From assembly GCF_002776695.1 (NCBI RefSeq), contig NZ_LFJC01000003.1, positions 1,869,361-1,933,360 of the forward strand: a stretch of DNA of 64,000 nucleotides, written 5' to 3'. Shown here in pieces: positions 8,831-18,651 of the stretch. Source of the DNA: Bradyrhizobium nitroreducens (GTDB lineage Bacteria > Pseudomonadota > Alphaproteobacteria > Rhizobiales > Xanthobacteraceae). Under the pieces are notes generated by a model. It did no database searches. It was not told the DNA's origin and saw only the letters and a list, made by a program, of their open reading frames with translations. The translations under genes and the position numbers were made by a program. Numbering within the stretch: position 1 is the first letter of the stretch; each line of letters begins with the position of its first letter.

Positions 8831-9328
8831 ATGCGTAAAGAGTTGCTGCGCCGTCAGGCGCGCGTCTGTCTTCTGGTTGCCGCCGCCGTGTTGGCATCGC
8901 CGGCGGCCGGTCTGGCCGAACCCACAGCCGATACCATTGCCGTCAGCGTCGACCAGGCCAAGCTGGTGCGACTGCCCGGCAAGGTGGCGACCATCGTGGT
9001 CGGCAATCCCCTGATCGCCGACGTCACGCTCCAGCCCGGCGGCATGATCGTCGTGACCGGCAAGGGCTACGGGGCCACCAATTTCATCGCGCTGGACCGG
9101 GCCGGCGAGATCCTGGTCGACCGCCAGATCCAGGTCGAAGGTCCAAGCGACCGGCTCGTCACGGTCTATCGCGGGGTCGAGCGCGAGTCCTACAGCTGCA
9201 TGCCGCTTTGCCAGCGTCGGGTGACGCTCGGCGACAGCGACGCCTACTTCAACAACACGATGAGCCAGGCCGGTTCGCTGAGCAACAATGCCAGCGGCAA
9301 CGCCGGTGCGGGCGCCAAGACCAATTGA
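8831..9328 (+). CDS. Stand-alone secretin N-domain (CpaC N-terminal-like) periplasmic protein
   Basis: 165 residues. A signal peptide (hydrophobic residues about 12-28, cleavage after GLA) leads into a domain that resembles the N-terminal domain of CpaC encoded nearby (compare VRLPGKVATIVVGNPLIADV here with the CpaC segment IDLPRDIKDVLVADPKIANA). No secretin pore domain follows. The tail is Asn/Gly/Ala-rich with a Cys pair (YSCMPLCQR). It is probably a periplasmic accessory to the Tad secretin. It precedes the two TadE-like genes on plus. The start has a purine-rich GGGGGTAAG upstream. Confidence 0.8.
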   Translation: MRKELLRRQARVCLLVAAAVLASPAAGLAEPTADTIAVSVDQAKLVRLPGKVATIVVGNPLIADVTLQPGGMIVVTGKGYGATNFIALDRAGEILVDRQIQVEGPSDRLVTVYRGVERESYSCMPLCQRRVTLGDSDAYFNNTMSQAGSLSNNASGNAGAGAKTN

Positions 9329-9417
9329 CCGGATCGGCTGCGCCTGAACAGGCCTTGGCGTTTCCGCGTCAGGGCGACGTCTCTCTGCGCGTCGTCTTCT
9401 CCCGCCAGCGTGTGCGG

Positions 9418-9433
9418 TTAACGCATCCTTAAC
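9418..9433. promoter_or_regulatory. CtrA box in front of the tadE operon
   Basis: TTAACGCATCCTTAAC is an exact match to the CtrA consensus TTAA-N7-TTAA(C). It lies 98 bp before the start of tadE at 9531, in a 202-bp gap that otherwise holds no gene. The best of the CtrA-like sites in the window. Regulation by CtrA is inferred. Confidence 0.6.
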
Positions 9434-9530
9434 GGTGCGGTTGGAGGAGCGTGAATCGCCTGCAACACTTAAACAATCAGTTTTAGCTAATGATCGCAGA
9501 TAATCGCCGCTGCTTCAGGAATTTGACGCG

Positions 9531-10106
9531 ATGCCTCCACCTACCAGGTTCACGCTCCGCAAAGCGCTATGCCGGTTTCGTGGCAGCCGCCGCGGCTCCG
9601 CGGCGGTCGAGTTCGCGCTGGTCGCTCCGATCTTCTTCGGGCTGCTGTTCGCCATCATCGAGACGGCAATGGTGTTCTTCGCCGGCCAGGTGCTCGAAAC
9701 CGTCACGCAGACTTCCGCGCGCGCCATTCTGACCGGCCAGGCGCAGGCGCAAGGAGGCTCGGTGGCGGCCTGCCAGACGAAGCCCAACGTGGTCTCGGCG
9801 TGCGACCAGACGACGTTCAAGGCCTATGTCTGCACCCAGATCCCGGCGCTGTTCGATTGCAGCAAGCTTTACGTCGACGTGGTGAGCACAACCTCCTTCA
9901 CGACGCTGAGCCTTCCCGATTACGGCGATTCCTGCAGCTTCAACCCGAGCGGCGTGCAATACAATCCCGGCAGCGCCAGCCAGGTCGTCGTAGTGCGGAT
10001 GTTCTATCAATGGCCGCTCTTCGTCACCGGCCTCGGCTACAACATCGGTTGCAGCAGCAAGCGGCTGCTGGTGGCGACCGCGGCCTTCAAGAACGAACCC
10101 TTCTGA
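9531..10106 (+). CDS. tadE: TadE-family pseudopilin
   Basis: 191 residues. A basic N-terminus precedes the TadE processing-like motif and hydrophobic helix (GSAAVEFALVAPIFFGLLFA), with the key glutamate in VEF. The rest is periplasmic with several cysteines. TadE-type proteins are minor pilins or pseudopilins, processed by the CpaA peptidase. The stop overlaps the start of the next gene (TGATG at 10104-10108), so the two are coupled. Confidence 0.9.
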   Translation: MPPPTRFTLRKALCRFRGSRRGSAAVEFALVAPIFFGLLFAIIETAMVFFAGQVLETVTQTSARAILTGQAQAQGGSVAACQTKPNVVSACDQTTFKAYVCTQIPALFDCSKLYVDVVSTTSFTTLSLPDYGDSCSFNPSGVQYNPGSASQVVVVRMFYQWPLFVTGLGYNIGCSSKRLLVATAAFKNEPF

Positions 10107-10744
10107 TGCAGATGGATCTGGGCGGACCAATGCAGGCGATTGCGAATTTCTCGAGGAATGCCCGCGAGGCGGTGCGCGACTTCCTCGCCGACAAGCGCGC
10201 GCTCGCGGCGACCGAATTCGCGGTCATCGTCCCGCTGATGCTGGTGATGTTCTTCGGCACGGTCGAATTCTCGTCGGCCATTGCGATCGATCGCAAGGTC
10301 ACGCTGATTGCGCGAACGCTGTCCGATCTGACATCGCAGTCGACGACGCTTGCCGATTCCGACATGCAGAACTCGTTCACGGCAAGCATCTCGATCATCA
10401 TGCCTTACGACGCTTCTCTCGTGAAGAGCTCGATCTCCCAGATCTATATCGATGCCAACAGCATTGCCACGGTGCAGTGGAGCAAGGCCGGCACCATCGC
10501 GAACGGCGCCACGCAAGCGACGCTGGCAACTTCGGCTCGCAAGGCCGGCGACAAGGTGACCAGCCAGATACCCTCGACCCTGCTCGTTCCGTCGACCTAC
10601 CTGATCCTCAGCGAGGCGAGCTACACTTACAAGCCGACCGTGGGCTACGTGTTGAAGTCGAGCATCCCGCTGAGCGATCTGTCCTACACGCGGCCGCGTC
10701 AGGTCACCTGCGTTCCCTACAACGGCGTGCCGTCCTCGTGCTGA
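10106..10744 (+). CDS. TadE/TadG-family pseudopilin
   Basis: 212 residues from the ATG at 10106, taken because it overlaps the tadE stop. A cytoplasmic basic stretch precedes the TadE motif (LAATEFAVIVPLMLVMFFG, glutamate in TEF) and one transmembrane helix. A periplasmic domain of about 150 residues follows, ending in a Cys pair (TCVPYNGVPSSC). It is shorter than full TadG proteins with a von Willebrand domain, so it is better regarded as a second TadE-like protein. Confidence 0.86.
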   Translation: MQMDLGGPMQAIANFSRNAREAVRDFLADKRALAATEFAVIVPLMLVMFFGTVEFSSAIAIDRKVTLIARTLSDLTSQSTTLADSDMQNSFTASISIIMPYDASLVKSSISQIYIDANSIATVQWSKAGTIANGATQATLATSARKAGDKVTSQIPSTLLVPSTYLILSEASYTYKPTVGYVLKSSIPLSDLSYTRPRQVTCVPYNGVPSSC

Positions 10745-10771
10745 CATCCTTGCGCAGGACCTGAAATGAAA

Positions 10772-10796
10772 AAGGCCGTGCGTTGCGCACGGCCTT
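10772..10796. terminator. Bidirectional hairpin terminator between the pilus and cold-shock genes
   Basis: A perfect 11-bp inverted repeat (AAGGCCGTGCG, TTG loop, CGCACGGCCTT) lies 27 bp after the tadE-like gene and 42 bp after the convergent cold-shock gene. The A-rich and T-rich flanks suit termination in both directions. Confidence 0.75.
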
Positions 10797-10838
10797 CCTG
10801 CTTTCTCGCGAGCCGATCGGGCCAGGGGCCCGACGGGT

Positions 10839-11051
10839 TCAGCCTGCGGCGCGGAGGTTGTCCGCTGCCGACTTGCCGGAGCGGCGGTCGGCCACGACCT
10901 CGTAGGAGATCTTCTGACCTTCACGCAGCGTGCCGAGGCCAGCACGTTCCACGGCGCTGATGTGGACGAACACGTCCTGGCCGCCATCGTCGGGCTGAAT
11001 GAAGCCGAAGCCTTTGGTCGCGTTAAACCACTTCACGGTTCCCATGCTCAC
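10839..11051 (-). CDS. Cold-shock protein (CspA family)
   Basis: A 70-residue single cold-shock domain. RNP1 (KGFGFIQP) and RNP2 (VFVHIS) motifs are intact. Start is given at the GTG at 11051, which has AGAAGGGA 8 bp upstream; the ATG two codons later (11045) is possible. These proteins bind single-stranded RNA/DNA and act as RNA chaperones. It lies downstream of infA on the same strand with a 263-bp gap that could carry a long leader. Confidence 0.95.
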   Translation of the reverse strand: MSMGTVKWFNATKGFGFIQPDDGGQDVFVHISAVERAGLGTLREGQKISYEVVADRRSGKSAADNLRAAG

Positions 11052-11244
11052 GGGGGTAGTCCCTTCTCAGATAACACAATGTCAGAGCCCGCTCGCGCGG
11101 GCCGGTTGGATCGAATTTTGGAAGGGTCGTCAGCGTGTCTGAACCGGCTGTACCGGTGGATGCTAATGTCGTCCGGCCGAAAATCGATAATTTCATTTTA
11201 TCGGAATTGGGGCCTCAAAACAATCCGGGCGCACACGATTTTTT

Positions 11245-11271
11245 GATCCACCGTGGCGTCCACGGCGGATC
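11245..11271 (-). other. 12-bp RNA hairpin between infA and the cold-shock gene
   Basis: On the minus strand the sequence forms a fully paired 12-bp stem with loop ACG, using one G-U pair. On the plus strand the same position is an A-C mismatch, so the structure is better on minus. It is followed by an A run rather than a T run, so it is not a standard terminator. It could be the 3' end structure of the infA mRNA or part of the leader of the cold-shock gene. Confidence 0.5.
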
Positions 11272-11314
11272 ATCATACAGGTTGGAATTCCGCTTCTTCC
11301 GCGCCGGCAATCGA

Positions 11315-11602
11315 TCAGCGGCGGCGGAACTGGCCGCCACGCTGTCCGGGGCGAGGGGGGCCGCCCGCGGTGCTCGGACGTTCGTCCTTGTGGCGGAAAA
11401 TCAGGCGGCCCTTCTCGAGGTCGTAGGGCGACATCTCCACCGTCACGCGGTCGCCCGCCAGCGTCTTGATGCGGTTCTTCTTCATCTTGCCGGCGGTATA
11501 GGCAACGATCTCGTGTCCGGCATCGAGCTGCACGCGGTAGCGGGCGTCGGGGAGGATTTCGGTGACCAGTCCTTCGAACTGGATCAGCTCTTCCTTAGCC
11601 AT
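11315..11602 (-). CDS. infA: Translation initiation factor IF-1
   Basis: 95 residues, an S1/OB-fold protein matching IF-1 ([20 protein letters not shown] at the start, [24 protein letters not shown] in the middle). IF-1 binds the ribosomal A site during initiation. The last 20 or so residues are a Gly/Pro/Arg-rich tail ([15 protein letters not shown]) beyond the usual 72-residue core. The start is 24 bp after the helicase stop, so the two are probably co-transcribed. Confidence 0.95.
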   Translation of the reverse strand: MAKEELIQFEGLVTEILPDARYRVQLDAGHEIVAYTAGKMKKNRIKTLAGDRVTVEMSPYDLEKGRLIFRHKDERPSTAGGPPRPGQRGGQFRRR

Positions 11603-11626
11603 GTGGGTGTCTCCAGTCGTGGACTG

Positions 11627-13198
<1,572 letters not shown>

Positions 13199-13222
13199 GT
13201 CGAAAGCGAACGCCCGGCGCAT

Positions 13223-13611
13223 CTAGCGCGGCGCGCGCAAAAGGGTGTCGAGGAGACACCTGCGTGTTTGGGGTGTCGGATGGCTTGGGAGATATGGGGC
13301 AAGCCAGACGCCCGTAGAGGGCTTAAGAACACGCGGCTCGCAACGACCCCTTGATTCGCAAGAAGTCTCGGCTGTTCATATGGAACATTGAGGGGGCGCT
13401 TTCAAGGCAGCACGGCCCTAAACGGCGATTGCAGTGCAGAAATAGTTATGCCGGAAATTTAGCCAGAATAGGCAATTTGCTCAAAAAATAGACCGCATGC
13501 CGCTTTGGCATACATTTGAATTGCCTGAGATTTAGGCTGTGCGTCCATTTCGAAACTTTGTTTTCGGGTAATTCTTCCAGCAAAATCAAAGAGTTGATGG
13601 GTGCTCAGTCC
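13223..13611. other. Long intergenic region between the helicase and urtA
   Basis: Nearly 400 bp without a credible gene, and more AT-rich than its surroundings. It holds an inverted repeat (ATGCC-N5-GGCAT, 13497-13511) about 100 bp upstream of the sigma-54 promoter. That is a position where an enhancer-binding regulator could sit, but the repeat does not fit the NtrC consensus TGCAC-N7-GTGCA well. I see nothing else in it. Confidence 0.5.
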
Positions 13612-13628
13612 ATGGCACAGTTCTTGCG
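13612..13628 (+). promoter_or_regulatory. Sigma-54 (RpoN) promoter of the urea uptake operon
   Basis: ATGGCACAGTTCTTGCG carries the invariant -24 GG (13614-13615) and -12 GC (13626-13627) exactly 10 bp apart, inside a near-perfect TGGCAC-N5-TTGC frame. It lies 75 bp before the urtA start. Sigma-54 dependence of urea transport under nitrogen limitation is well known in other bacteria. NtrC as activator is inferred. Confidence 0.85.
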
Positions 13629-13702
13629 AATCCGTTAATCGCAGGCGGCCGTGGGGCCGTTTCGCAGCGTTTTAACGTCTGCGTCAGGGAGATGAGAAAC
13701 TC

Positions 13703-15025
13703 ATGCTTAGCAAATCTACTCACGATATAGCGGCGTCATTTAGCCGCCGCGGCGTGCTCGCCGCGACCGCCGGATTGATGCTCGGTCTGGCTTCATTGAC
13801 CGGCGCGAAGGCCGCCGATGACACCATCAAGGTCGGCGTGCTGCACTCCCTCTCCGGCACCATGGCCATCAGCGAAACCACGCTGAAGGACACCATCCTC
13901 TTCCTGATCGACGAGCAGAACAAGAAGGGCGGCGTGAACGGCAAGAAGCTCGAAGCCGTCGTCGTCGATCCCGCCTCGAACTGGCCGCTGTTCGCCGAAA
14001 AGGCGCGTGAGCTGATCACCAAGGACAAGGTCTCGGTCGTGTTCGGCTGCTGGACCTCTGTGTCGCGCAAATCGGTGCTGCCGGTGTTCAAGGAGCTGAA
14101 CAGCATCCTGTTCTATCCCGTGCAGTACGAGGGTGAGGAGAGCGAGCGCAACGTGTTCTACACGGGTGCTGCGCCGAACCAGCAGGCGATCCCCGCCGTC
14201 GACTATCTGATGAAGGAAGAGAAGGTGAAGCGCTGGGTGCTCGCCGGCACCGACTACGTCTATCCGCGCACCACCAACAAGATCCTGGAAGCCTATCTGA
14301 AGTCGAAGGGTGTCGCCCAGGAAGACATCATGATCAACTACACGCCGTTCGGTCACTCCGACTGGCAGACGATCGTGGCCGACATCAAGAAGTTCGGCTC
14401 GGCCGGCAAGAAGACTGCGGTGGTCTCGACCATCAATGGCGACGCCAACGTTCCCTTCTACAAGGAGCTCGGCAACCAGGGCATCAAGGCGAAGGACACC
14501 CCGGTGGTGGCGTTCTCGGTCGGCGAAGAAGAGCTCGCCGGCATCGACACCAAGCCGCTGGTCGGCCATCTCGCCGCCTGGAACTACTTCGAGTCGATCA
14601 AGAACCCGGCGAACGAGAAGTTCATCAAGGACTGGCAGGCCTACACCAAGAACCCGAAGCGCGTGACCAACGACCCCATGGAAGCGCACGTGATCGGCTT
14701 CAACATGTGGGTGAAGGCCGTCGAGAAGGTGAAGTCGACCGATGCGGACAAGGTGATCGACGCGCTTCCCGGCATCGAGGCGCCGAACTTGACCGGCGGC
14801 GTGTCGAAGATGCTGCCGAACCACCATATCACCAAGCCGGTGTTCATCGGCGAGATCAAGGGCAACGGCCAGTTCGATGTGGTCTGGAAGACCCCGAGCC
14901 TCGTTCCGGGCGACGCCTGGTCGAAGGAGCTCGACGGCTCCAAGGACCTGATCGGCGACTGGGTCGGCAAGAAGTGCGGCAACTTCAACACCAAGACCAA
15001 CAAGTGCCTCGGTTCGGGCTCCTGA
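13703..15025 (+). CDS. urtA: Urea ABC transporter substrate-binding protein UrtA
   Basis: 440 residues. The N-terminus has a twin-arginine-like signal (SFSRRGVLAATAGLMLG, cleavage near AKA), so the protein is probably exported by Tat. The body is a periplasmic type I binding protein of the amide/urea group (starts DDTIKVGVLHSLSGTMAISE, contains VFGCWTSVSRKSVLPVF). It heads urtABCDE, with the sigma-54 promoter directly upstream. An SD-like GGGAGATGAG precedes the ATG. Confidence 0.96.
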   Translation: MLSKSTHDIAASFSRRGVLAATAGLMLGLASLTGAKAADDTIKVGVLHSLSGTMAISETTLKDTILFLIDEQNKKGGVNGKKLEAVVVDPASNWPLFAEKARELITKDKVSVVFGCWTSVSRKSVLPVFKELNSILFYPVQYEGEESERNVFYTGAAPNQQAIPAVDYLMKEEKVKRWVLAGTDYVYPRTTNKILEAYLKSKGVAQEDIMINYTPFGHSDWQTIVADIKKFGSAGKKTAVVSTINGDANVPFYKELGNQGIKAKDTPVVAFSVGEEELAGIDTKPLVGHLAAWNYFESIKNPANEKFIKDWQAYTKNPKRVTNDPMEAHVIGFNMWVKAVEKVKSTDADKVIDALPGIEAPNLTGGVSKMLPNHHITKPVFIGEIKGNGQFDVVWKTPSLVPGDAWSKELDGSKDLIGDWVGKKCGNFNTKTNKCLGSGS

Positions 15026-15053
15026 TCCGGATCTGACGCTCCATTGCGAGATC

Positions 15054-15083
15054 GGAGAAGGCGGCGATCCCGCCGCCTTCTCC
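15054..15083 (+). other. Perfect 13-bp hairpin between urtA and urtB
   Basis: GGAGAAGGCGGCG and its exact complement are separated by a 4-base loop (ATCC). There is no T run after it, so it is more likely an mRNA 3'-end stabiliser or partial attenuator that gives more UrtA than membrane and ATPase subunits. It lies 28 bp after the urtA stop and 26 bp before the urtB start. Confidence 0.75.
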
Positions 15084-15109
15084 ACCCATTTCTGCCGGGG
15101 TCTTTCACA

Positions 15110-16717
15110 GTGCCAGCCCATTTGTCCGCGCGTCTCCGCGCATTTGCGCTCTCGTTACTGCTGATCGCGTTCGCGCTGCCGGCCTTTGCCGGTCCGTTCG
15201 AGGACGGGGTCGCCAAGTTCGCCAATGACGATTTCTCCGACACGGAAGAGGCGATCGGCGTGGTCGCGAGCAGCGGCAACAAGCTGGCCTTTCCCATCAT
15301 CAGCGCGCTTCAGGACGGCCGCCTCATGGCCGATCCTGACAGCAAGAAGGTTTACGTTACCGGTACCGACGGCAAGTCGATCGATGCCGCGACCGGCGAG
15401 CCGGTTGCCAGCGTCCCCGATAGTGCGAGCGCGGTCCGCCTCAACAACCGTCTGCGCCGCAGCGTCGATGCCGCGATCGGCGGCCTGACGCTGCAGTCTC
15501 CGGATATCGGGACGCGCCTCCAGGCTGCGCAATCCGTCTTCAAGTCGCACGAGGAGACCGCGCTCGAGGCGGTCGATGGCGCGCTCGCCAAGGAAACCAA
15601 CAAATCCGTCAAGGCCGCGCTGGGCGATGCGCGTGCGGCCATCCTGCTGTTCAAGTCTGATGCCACCGAAGTCGAGAAGCTCGAGGCAGTCGCCACCCTC
15701 AAGGTGCGCGGCGACCAGGAAGCGCTGGCGCTGCTCACGGGCATGGGCGATCAGCCGGCCTCGGTGACCAAGGCGGCGGCCAGTGCCATCAGCTCGATCC
15801 AGTCCTCGCTCGCGGTCTGGTCCGGCGTGCAGAATGCCTGGTACGGCCTCTCGCTCGGCTCGGTGCTGCTGCTCGCCGCGATCGGGCTCGCCATCACCTT
15901 CGGCGTGATGGGCGTCATCAACATGGCGCATGGCGAGATGGTGATGATCGGGGCCTACACCACCTTCGTGGTGCAGGAGGTGATCCGCACCCGCTATCCC
16001 GGCCTGTTCGACTATTCGCTGCTGATCGCCGTGCCGCTCGCCTTCCTCGTCGCCGGCGCCATCGGCGTCCTGATCGAGCGCAGCATCATCCGCTTCCTCT
16101 ACGGCCGTCCGCTGGAGACGCTGCTGGCGACCTGGGGCCTGTCGCTGGTGCTGCAGCAGGCGGTGCGCACCATGTTCGGCCCGACCAATCGCGAGGTCGG
16201 CAATCCCTCCTGGATGAGCGGCGCGTTCGAGCTCGGCCAGATCACCATCACCTATAACCGACTCTGGATCCTTGTCTTCACGCTCGCCGTGTTCGCGATC
16301 CTGCTCGCGATGCTGCGCTACACCGCGCTCGGTCTCGAGATGCGCGCGGTGACGCAGAACCGCCGCATGGCGGCCTCGATGGGCATCGCCACCTCGCGCG
16401 TCGACGCGCTGACCTTTGGCCTCGGCTCGGGCATTGCCGGCATCGCCGGCGTGGCGCTGTCGCAGATCGATAATGTCAGCCCCAATCTCGGCCAGAGCTA
16501 CATCATCGACAGCTTCATGGTCGTGGTGTTCGGCGGGGTCGGTAACCTCTGGGGCACGCTGGTCGGCGCCTTCACGCTCGGTATCGCCAACAAGTTCCTG
16601 GAGCCGGTTGCGGGCGCCGTGCTCGGCAAGATCGCGATCCTCGTTCTCATCATCCTGTTCATTCAAAAACGCCCGCGCGGATTGTTCGCGCTCAAGGGCC
16701 GTGCGGTGGAAGCATGA
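15110..16717 (+). CDS. urtB: Urea ABC transporter permease UrtB
   Basis: 535 residues from the GTG at 15110, chosen because it places a clean signal-like segment first (LRAFALSLLLIAFALPAFAG). As usual in UrtB, a periplasmic alpha-helical domain of about 220 residues precedes the branched-chain-amino-acid-type permease (residues about 255-535). Eight or so membrane segments and the family motif GVMGVINMAHGEMVMIGAY are seen. The stop overlaps the urtC start by 4 bp. Confidence 0.95.
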   Translation: MPAHLSARLRAFALSLLLIAFALPAFAGPFEDGVAKFANDDFSDTEEAIGVVASSGNKLAFPIISALQDGRLMADPDSKKVYVTGTDGKSIDAATGEPVASVPDSASAVRLNNRLRRSVDAAIGGLTLQSPDIGTRLQAAQSVFKSHEETALEAVDGALAKETNKSVKAALGDARAAILLFKSDATEVEKLEAVATLKVRGDQEALALLTGMGDQPASVTKAAASAISSIQSSLAVWSGVQNAWYGLSLGSVLLLAAIGLAITFGVMGVINMAHGEMVMIGAYTTFVVQEVIRTRYPGLFDYSLLIAVPLAFLVAGAIGVLIERSIIRFLYGRPLETLLATWGLSLVLQQAVRTMFGPTNREVGNPSWMSGAFELGQITITYNRLWILVFTLAVFAILLAMLRYTALGLEMRAVTQNRRMAASMGIATSRVDALTFGLGSGIAGIAGVALSQIDNVSPNLGQSYIIDSFMVVVFGGVGNLWGTLVGAFTLGIANKFLEPVAGAVLGKIAILVLIILFIQKRPRGLFALKGRAVEA

Positions 16718-17880
16718 CCCCTCACATGCTGACACGATCGCTGGACCGCAGCGCGACGATCTTCCTTGCCGTCGTCGCGGCCTGCGGCATCCTCATCCCG
16801 CTCTCCAACCTGCTGCTGCCCGCGGGCTCGTTCCTGCAGGTGCCGACCTATCTGGTCGCGCTCTGGGGCAAATATGTCTGCTACGCCATCCTGGCGCTCG
16901 CGATCGACCTGATCTGGGGCTATTGCGGCATCCTCTCGCTCGGCCACGGCGCCTTCTTCGCGCTCGGCGGCTACGCCATGGGCATGTATCTGATGCGGCA
17001 GATCGGCACCCGCGGCGTCTATGGCAACCCGATCCTGCCCGACTTCATGGTGTTCCTGAATTACTCGAAGCTGCCCTGGTACTGGTACGGCTTCGACATG
17101 TTCTGGTTCGCCGCGCTGATGGTGCTGGTCGTGCCGGGCCTGCTCGCCTTCTGTTTCGGCTGGCTCGCCTTCCGCTCCCGCGTCACCGGCGTGTACCTCT
17201 CGATCATCACGCAGGCGATGACCTATGCGCTGCTGCTCGCCTTCTTCCGCAACGATTTCGGCTTCGGCGGCAACAACGGCCTGACCGACTTCAAGGATAT
17301 CCTCGGCTTCAACGTGCAGGCTGAAGGAACCCGCGCTGCGCTGTTTGCGCTGAGTTGCCTGGCGCTGATCCTCGGTTTCCTGATCTGCCGCGCGATCGTC
17401 TCGTCCAAGCTCGGCAAGGTGCTGATCGCGGTACGCGATGCGGAATCGCGTACGCGCTTCCTCGGCTACCGCGTCGAATCCTACAAGCTGTTCGTGTTCA
17501 CGGTGTCGGCCTGCATGGCCGGCGTTGCCGGCGCGCTCTACGTGCCGCAGGTCGGCATCATCAATCCAAGCGAATTCGCGCCGGGCAATTCGATCGAAGC
17601 GGTGATCTGGGTCGCGGTCGGCGGTCGCGGCACGCTGGTCGGCGCTGCGCTCGGCGCCGTCGTGGTCAACTACGCCAAGACCTTCTTCACCTCGGGCGTG
17701 CTGGCGCCGTACTGGCTGTTCATGCTGGGCGCGCTGTTCATCCTGGTGACGCTGTTGCTGCCGAAGGGCATCGTCGGCACCTTCAATGCCTGGTGGGACT
17801 CCTCGAAGGAAAAGCGCAATGCGGCCTCTGCGAGTGCCGCCGCCGAAGACGGTGTCACCCAACCGAAGATGGCGGAGTAG
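16714..17880 (+). CDS. urtC: Urea ABC transporter permease UrtC
   Basis: 388 residues, the second permease of the urea transporter. About ten hydrophobic segments, with the LivM-type motif YCGILSLGHGAFFALGGYAM near residue 70 and an ABC-interaction region RDAESRTRFLGYRVESYKLF near 240. The C-terminus is a hydrophilic Lys/Ala-rich tail. It overlaps urtB (ATGA) and is followed 6 bp later by urtD. Confidence 0.95.
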   Translation: MTPHMLTRSLDRSATIFLAVVAACGILIPLSNLLLPAGSFLQVPTYLVALWGKYVCYAILALAIDLIWGYCGILSLGHGAFFALGGYAMGMYLMRQIGTRGVYGNPILPDFMVFLNYSKLPWYWYGFDMFWFAALMVLVVPGLLAFCFGWLAFRSRVTGVYLSIITQAMTYALLLAFFRNDFGFGGNNGLTDFKDILGFNVQAEGTRAALFALSCLALILGFLICRAIVSSKLGKVLIAVRDAESRTRFLGYRVESYKLFVFTVSACMAGVAGALYVPQVGIINPSEFAPGNSIEAVIWVAVGGRGTLVGAALGAVVVNYAKTFFTSGVLAPYWLFMLGALFILVTLLLPKGIVGTFNAWWDSSKEKRNAASASAAAEDGVTQPKMAE

Positions 17881-17886
17881 GCACAC

Positions 17887-18648
17887 ATGAACGTCATGGA
17901 CAACCGCGCCACCTCCGCGATGCTCTATCTCGACGGCGTGCACGTCTCGTTCGACGGCTTCCACGCCATCAACAATCTGTCACTGACGCTCGAGCCCGGC
18001 GAGATGCGCGCCATCATCGGTCCGAACGGTGCCGGCAAGACCACGATGATGGACATCATCACCGGCAAGACCAAGCCGGACGAGGGCACCGTGCTGTTCG
18101 ACGGCGTCACCGATTTGACGCGGCTGGACGAGACCCGCATTGCCGAGCTCGGCATCGGCCGCAAATTCCAGAAGCCGACCGTGTTCGAGAGCCAGACCGT
18201 GCAGGACAATCTGCTGCTGGCGCTCAACGTCGATCACTCGGTCCGTGGCACGCTGTTCTGGCGCGGCAGCAAGGCGGAGTCCGAGCGCATCGACAAGGTG
18301 CTGGAGACGATCCGACTCACGGAGGCCCGCAACCGCCTCGCCGGCAGCCTCAGCCACGGCCAGAAGCAGTGGCTCGAGATCGGCATGCTGTTGGCGCAGG
18401 ATCCGAAGCTGCTGCTGGTCGACGAGCCCGTCGCGGGGATGACCGACGTCGAGACGCATCTCACCGCCGAGCTGCTGAAAGAGATCAACAAGACCCACAC
18501 CGTCATGGTCGTCGAGCACGACATGACGTTCGTGCGCGAGCTCGGCGTCAAGGTCACCTGCCTGCATGAAGGCACCGTGCTCGCGGAAGGGACCATCGAC
18601 CAGGTCTCGTCAAACGAGCGGGTCATCGAAGTCTATCTGGGACGCTGA
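17887..18648 (+). CDS. urtD: Urea ABC transporter ATP-binding protein UrtD
   Basis: 253 residues, LivG-type ATPase. Walker A GPNGAGKTT, Q-loop region RKFQKPTVFESQTVQDN, signature LSHGQKQWLEIGMLL (LSHGQ as usual for UrtD rather than LSGGQ), Walker B LLLVDEPVAGM and switch His in VVEHDMTFV. It pairs with UrtE on the cytoplasmic side of UrtBC. Only 3 bp separate it from urtE. Confidence 0.96.
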   Translation: MNVMDNRATSAMLYLDGVHVSFDGFHAINNLSLTLEPGEMRAIIGPNGAGKTTMMDIITGKTKPDEGTVLFDGVTDLTRLDETRIAELGIGRKFQKPTVFESQTVQDNLLLALNVDHSVRGTLFWRGSKAESERIDKVLETIRLTEARNRLAGSLSHGQKQWLEIGMLLAQDPKLLLVDEPVAGMTDVETHLTAELLKEINKTHTVMVVEHDMTFVRELGVKVTCLHEGTVLAEGTIDQVSSNERVIEVYLGR

Positions 18649-18651
18649 GCC

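Noticed and set aside
13497..13511. Inverted repeat ATGCC-N5-GGCAT upstream of urtA as an NtrC enhancer site
   Set aside because: The spacing and bases do not fit TGCAC-N7-GTGCA, so it is recorded only as an inverted repeat.
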